NCBI GenBank assembly: GCA_035559315.1
Contig: DATMBJ010000112.1
Coordinates: forward strand, 1 to 6,804
Source of the DNA: DATLZM01 sp035559315
GTDB taxonomy: Bacteria; Actinomycetota; UBA4738; HRBIN12
DNA length: 6,804 nt
Direction: 5' to 3'
Both the position numbers and the translations under genes were made by a program. The number at the start of each line of letters is the position of its first letter. Positions within the stretch are counted from its first letter, which is position 1. Below are positions 4,773-6,804 of the stretch, piece by piece. The notes below the pieces were generated by a model. That model saw only the letters and a list, made by a program, of their open reading frames with translations, was not told the origin of the DNA and did not search any database.

Positions 4773-6804
4773 TCACGTCGTCGCGCCGGATGCTAGCAGG
4801 CGACCCCCGTCCGAGAACCCGACCACCACGTCGCCGGCGAGGTCGGTCCGCCAGACCCGGGCGCCGGCGGCCCGCAGGGCGGCGATCACCTCCGGGGCGG
4901 GGTGGCCGTACGGGTTGTCCTCGCCCACGCTCACCACCGCCACCTCGGGCGCGACCGCGGCGAGGAAGGCGTCGAGCGAGGTGTCCCCGCCGTGGTGCGG
5001 CACCTTCAGCACGTCGGCCCGGAGCGCGGGACCGAAGCCGAGGAGCAGCTCCTGGGCCGGCTCCTCGGCGTCCCCCGCGAACAGGACGACGTCGCCGCCG
5101 CGCGCGAGCCGGATCACGAGCGAATCGTTGTTGGGGTCGGACTCGGTCCCCTGGAAACAGGCGGGGGGCGAGAGCACGTCGAGCACCAGGTCGCCCACGG
5201 AGATCCGATCGCCGGCCCGCGGGTGGAGGACCGGCACCCCGGCCCTGGCGATCGCGTCCAGGAACGCCTCGTAGGAGGGGGCGTCGGCCGGACAGCCCGG
5301 CTCGAGCACGAGCCCCACCGGGAAGCGGGCCAGCACCGCAGGGAGCCCCTCCAGGTGGTCGGCGTGGGGGTGGGTGGCCACGACCGCGTCGAGCCGGCGG
5401 ACCCCGAGCGAGGCCAGCTCGGTGGCGACCGCCCGCGGATCCGGCCCCCCGTCGACGAGGACCGTCGCGCCGCCCGGGGAGCGGACCAGGGCGGCGTCCC
5501 CCTGCCCGACGTCGAGGAACCGCACGGTGAGCCCGGCAGGCGGACCCGCGCCCACGGCCCGGCTCCAGGCGAGGAGCGGGAGCAGCGCACAGGCGAGGAC
5601 CGCCGCCGGCCGCGGCAGGCGGCGGGAACGCACCCACCAGGCCGCTCCCGCCACGGCCAGGCCGCCGAGCACGAGGGTGGCCGCCCCGCCCCCCGTGATC
5701 CAGGGCAGCGGGGAGGTCGCCGCCCGGGCCGCCACGGCCTCGAGGTAGCGCAGCGGGACCAGCGCGAGGAGGGCCGCGAGCCGCCCCAGGGGCTCCCAGA
5801 CCGCCCCCAGCCCCGCCGCCGCGAGCCCGAGGAGCAGCGCCGGCGCGACCGCCGGGAACGCGAGGACGTTCGCGGGGAGCGCGGAGAGCGGGAGCTCGTG
5901 GACGTGGAACAGGAGCAGCGGGGCGACCCCGGCCTGCGCCGCGATCGTCGCCGAGGCGGCGACGGCCACCGGGCGGGGGAGGGACCGCAGGCGGGAGGCG
6001 AGCGGCCCGGCGAGGGCCGCGATGCCGGCGGTGGCGGCCGCCGAGAGCTGGAACCCGACCGACCAGGCCAGCGACGGATCGAGCAACAGGAGGACGAGCG
6101 CCGCGGCCCCGAGCCCCGCCCCCGTGCTCCCGGGGCGGCCGAGCGCCGAGCCCGCGAGCGCCAGGGCCGCCATGACGCCGGCCCGGAGCACGGAGGGCTC
6201 TCCCCCCGTGACCAGGGCGAAGAAGCCCACGGCCGCCAGGCCCAGGCCCGCCCGCCACCATCCGCGGAGCCCGAGGGCCACCCCGGCGGCCAGGACCGGC
6301 GCGAGCACCATCGCCACGTTCCCGCCCGAGACCACCAGGAGGTGGGACAGGCCGCTCGCCCGGAAGTCCTCCTCGACCCCCGGATCCAGCCAGCGCTCGT
6401 CCCCGAGCGCGAGCCCGAGCACCAGGCCCGCCTCCCGCGGCGGGAGGAGCGCGCGGACCCGGGCGCCCACGAGGGCCCGGACCTCCTGGGCCCACCGGGG
6501 GACGAGCCCCGGCGCCGGGCCCACCCGCTCGACGGCGGAGGCCCGGAGGACGGCGGCGAGCGCCCGCCGGCGGAGCCAGGTGCGGAAGCCCGGGTCCTCG
6601 GGGACCTCGAGGATCCCCTCCAGCCGCACCAGGTCCCCCCGGAGGGCCCGCGGGGGCGCCCCCCGGCCGAGCGCGTACAGCCGGCCGCCGGGCTCGAGCC
6701 GCCCGCCCGGCCAGGTCACCGTGGCCGCCCGGACCTCCACCGACCACCCCGAGCGAGTCCGGCGCGGATCCGAGCGGAGCGTCCCGCGCACCTCGACCCT
6801 CCGG
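4773..6804 (-). CDS. comEC: ComEC/Rec2 DNA uptake channel, 5' end outside window
   Basis: The frame is open to the right edge. A GTG at 6791 is in frame but lies inside an OB-fold-like N-terminal region (DUF4131 type), so the usual first membrane helices are probably off the window. Numbering residues from that GTG (672 to the stop), the OB-like part covers about 1-95. The Competence membrane domain follows, with GLSHLLVVSGGNVAMV (147-162), RAGVMAA (203-209), FQLSAAATAGI (247-257) and many hydrophobic segments up to about 410. The C-terminal metallo-beta-lactamase-like domain starts at FLDVGQGDA (425-433), with metal motif HPHADH (474-479), FAGD (571-574), HHGG (599-602) and SVGEDNPYGHP (621-631). 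In competent bacteria ComEC carries single-stranded DNA across the inner membrane; the lactamase-like domain has been proposed to degrade the non-transported strand. All metal motifs look intact, so the gene appears functional. It probably forms an operon with holA. Confidence 0.95.
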   Translation of the reverse strand, partial: RRVEVRGTLRSDPRRTRSGWSVEVRAATVTWPGGRLEPGGRLYALGRGAPPRALRGDLVRLEGILEVPEDPGFRTWLRRRALAAVLRASAVERVGPAPGLVPRWAQEVRALVGARVRALLPPREAGLVLGLALGDERWLDPGVEEDFRASGLSHLLVVSGGNVAMVLAPVLAAGVALGLRGWWRAGLGLAAVGFFALVTGGEPSVLRAGVMAALALAGSALGRPGSTGAGLGAAALVLLLLDPSLAWSVGFQLSAAATAGIAALAGPLASRLRSLPRPVAVAASATIAAQAGVAPLLLFHVHELPLSALPANVLAFPAVAPALLLGLAAAGLGAVWEPLGRLAALLALVPLRYLEAVAARAATSPLPWITGGGAATLVLGGLAVAGAAWWVRSRRLPRPAAVLACALLPLLAWSRAVGAGPPAGLTVRFLDVGQGDAALVRSPGGATVLVDGGPDPRAVATELASLGVRRLDAVVATHPHADHLEGLPAVLARFPVGLVLEPGCPADAPSYEAFLDAIARAGVPVLHPRAGDRISVGDLVLDVLSPPACFQGTESDPNNDSLVIRLARGGDVVLFAGDAEEPAQELLLGFGPALRADVLKVPHHGGDTSLDAFLAAVAPEVAVVSVGEDNPYGHPAPEVIAALRAAGARVWRTDLAGDVVVGFSDGGRLLASGATT

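Noticed and set aside
3911..5530. Long plus-strand open frame opposite holA and comEC
   Set aside because: Almost pure Arg, Pro, Gly and Ala low-complexity translation in its second half; the minus strand carries recognisable holA and comEC.
4756..6747. Second minus-strand frame running the length of comEC
   Set aside because: Gly, Arg, Pro and Ala-rich shadow frame with no motifs, while the overlapping frame carries every ComEC signature.

Overview
The window looks like core chromosome from a very GC-rich actinomycete. By eye well over 70% of bases are G or C, and third codon positions are almost always G or C. All four genes with a visible start begin with GTG. The order comEC-holA, then rpsT on the opposite strand, then lepA-hemW, is the arrangement I recall from Actinomycetota such as Streptomyces and mycobacteria, and the bS20 N-terminus (MANIRSQIKRNRQNE) also reads as actinobacterial. 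I cannot assign a genus.

Layout from left to right. 1-426 (+) is the 3' end of an unrecognised gene, cut by the window edge. It runs convergently into hemW (447-1580, -), with a GC-only hairpin in the 20-base gap. hemW is co-directional with lepA (1577-3391, -) and overlaps its stop codon by four bases. A 60-base divergent spacer separates lepA from rpsT (3452-3769, +). It holds two -10-like boxes, each exactly 8 bases from a GTG start, so both transcripts may be leaderless. rpsT converges on holA (3815-4759, -), which lies 13 bases downstream of comEC (4773 to beyond 6804, -). comEC is open at the right edge and lacks its true N-terminus here. No gene-free stretch is longer than about 60 bases.

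Functionally, lepA and rpsT both serve the 30S ribosome, hemW is a radical-SAM heme chaperone, holA encodes the delta subunit of the DNA polymerase III clamp loader, and comEC encodes the inner-membrane DNA uptake channel with a C-terminal metallo-beta-lactamase-type domain.

I found no previously undescribed system. The points worth a second look are the mirror-image leaderless start arrangement between lepA and rpsT, an in-frame 27-base tandem duplication that lengthens bS20, the widespread lack of Shine-Dalgarno sequences, and the unidentified gene next to hemW.
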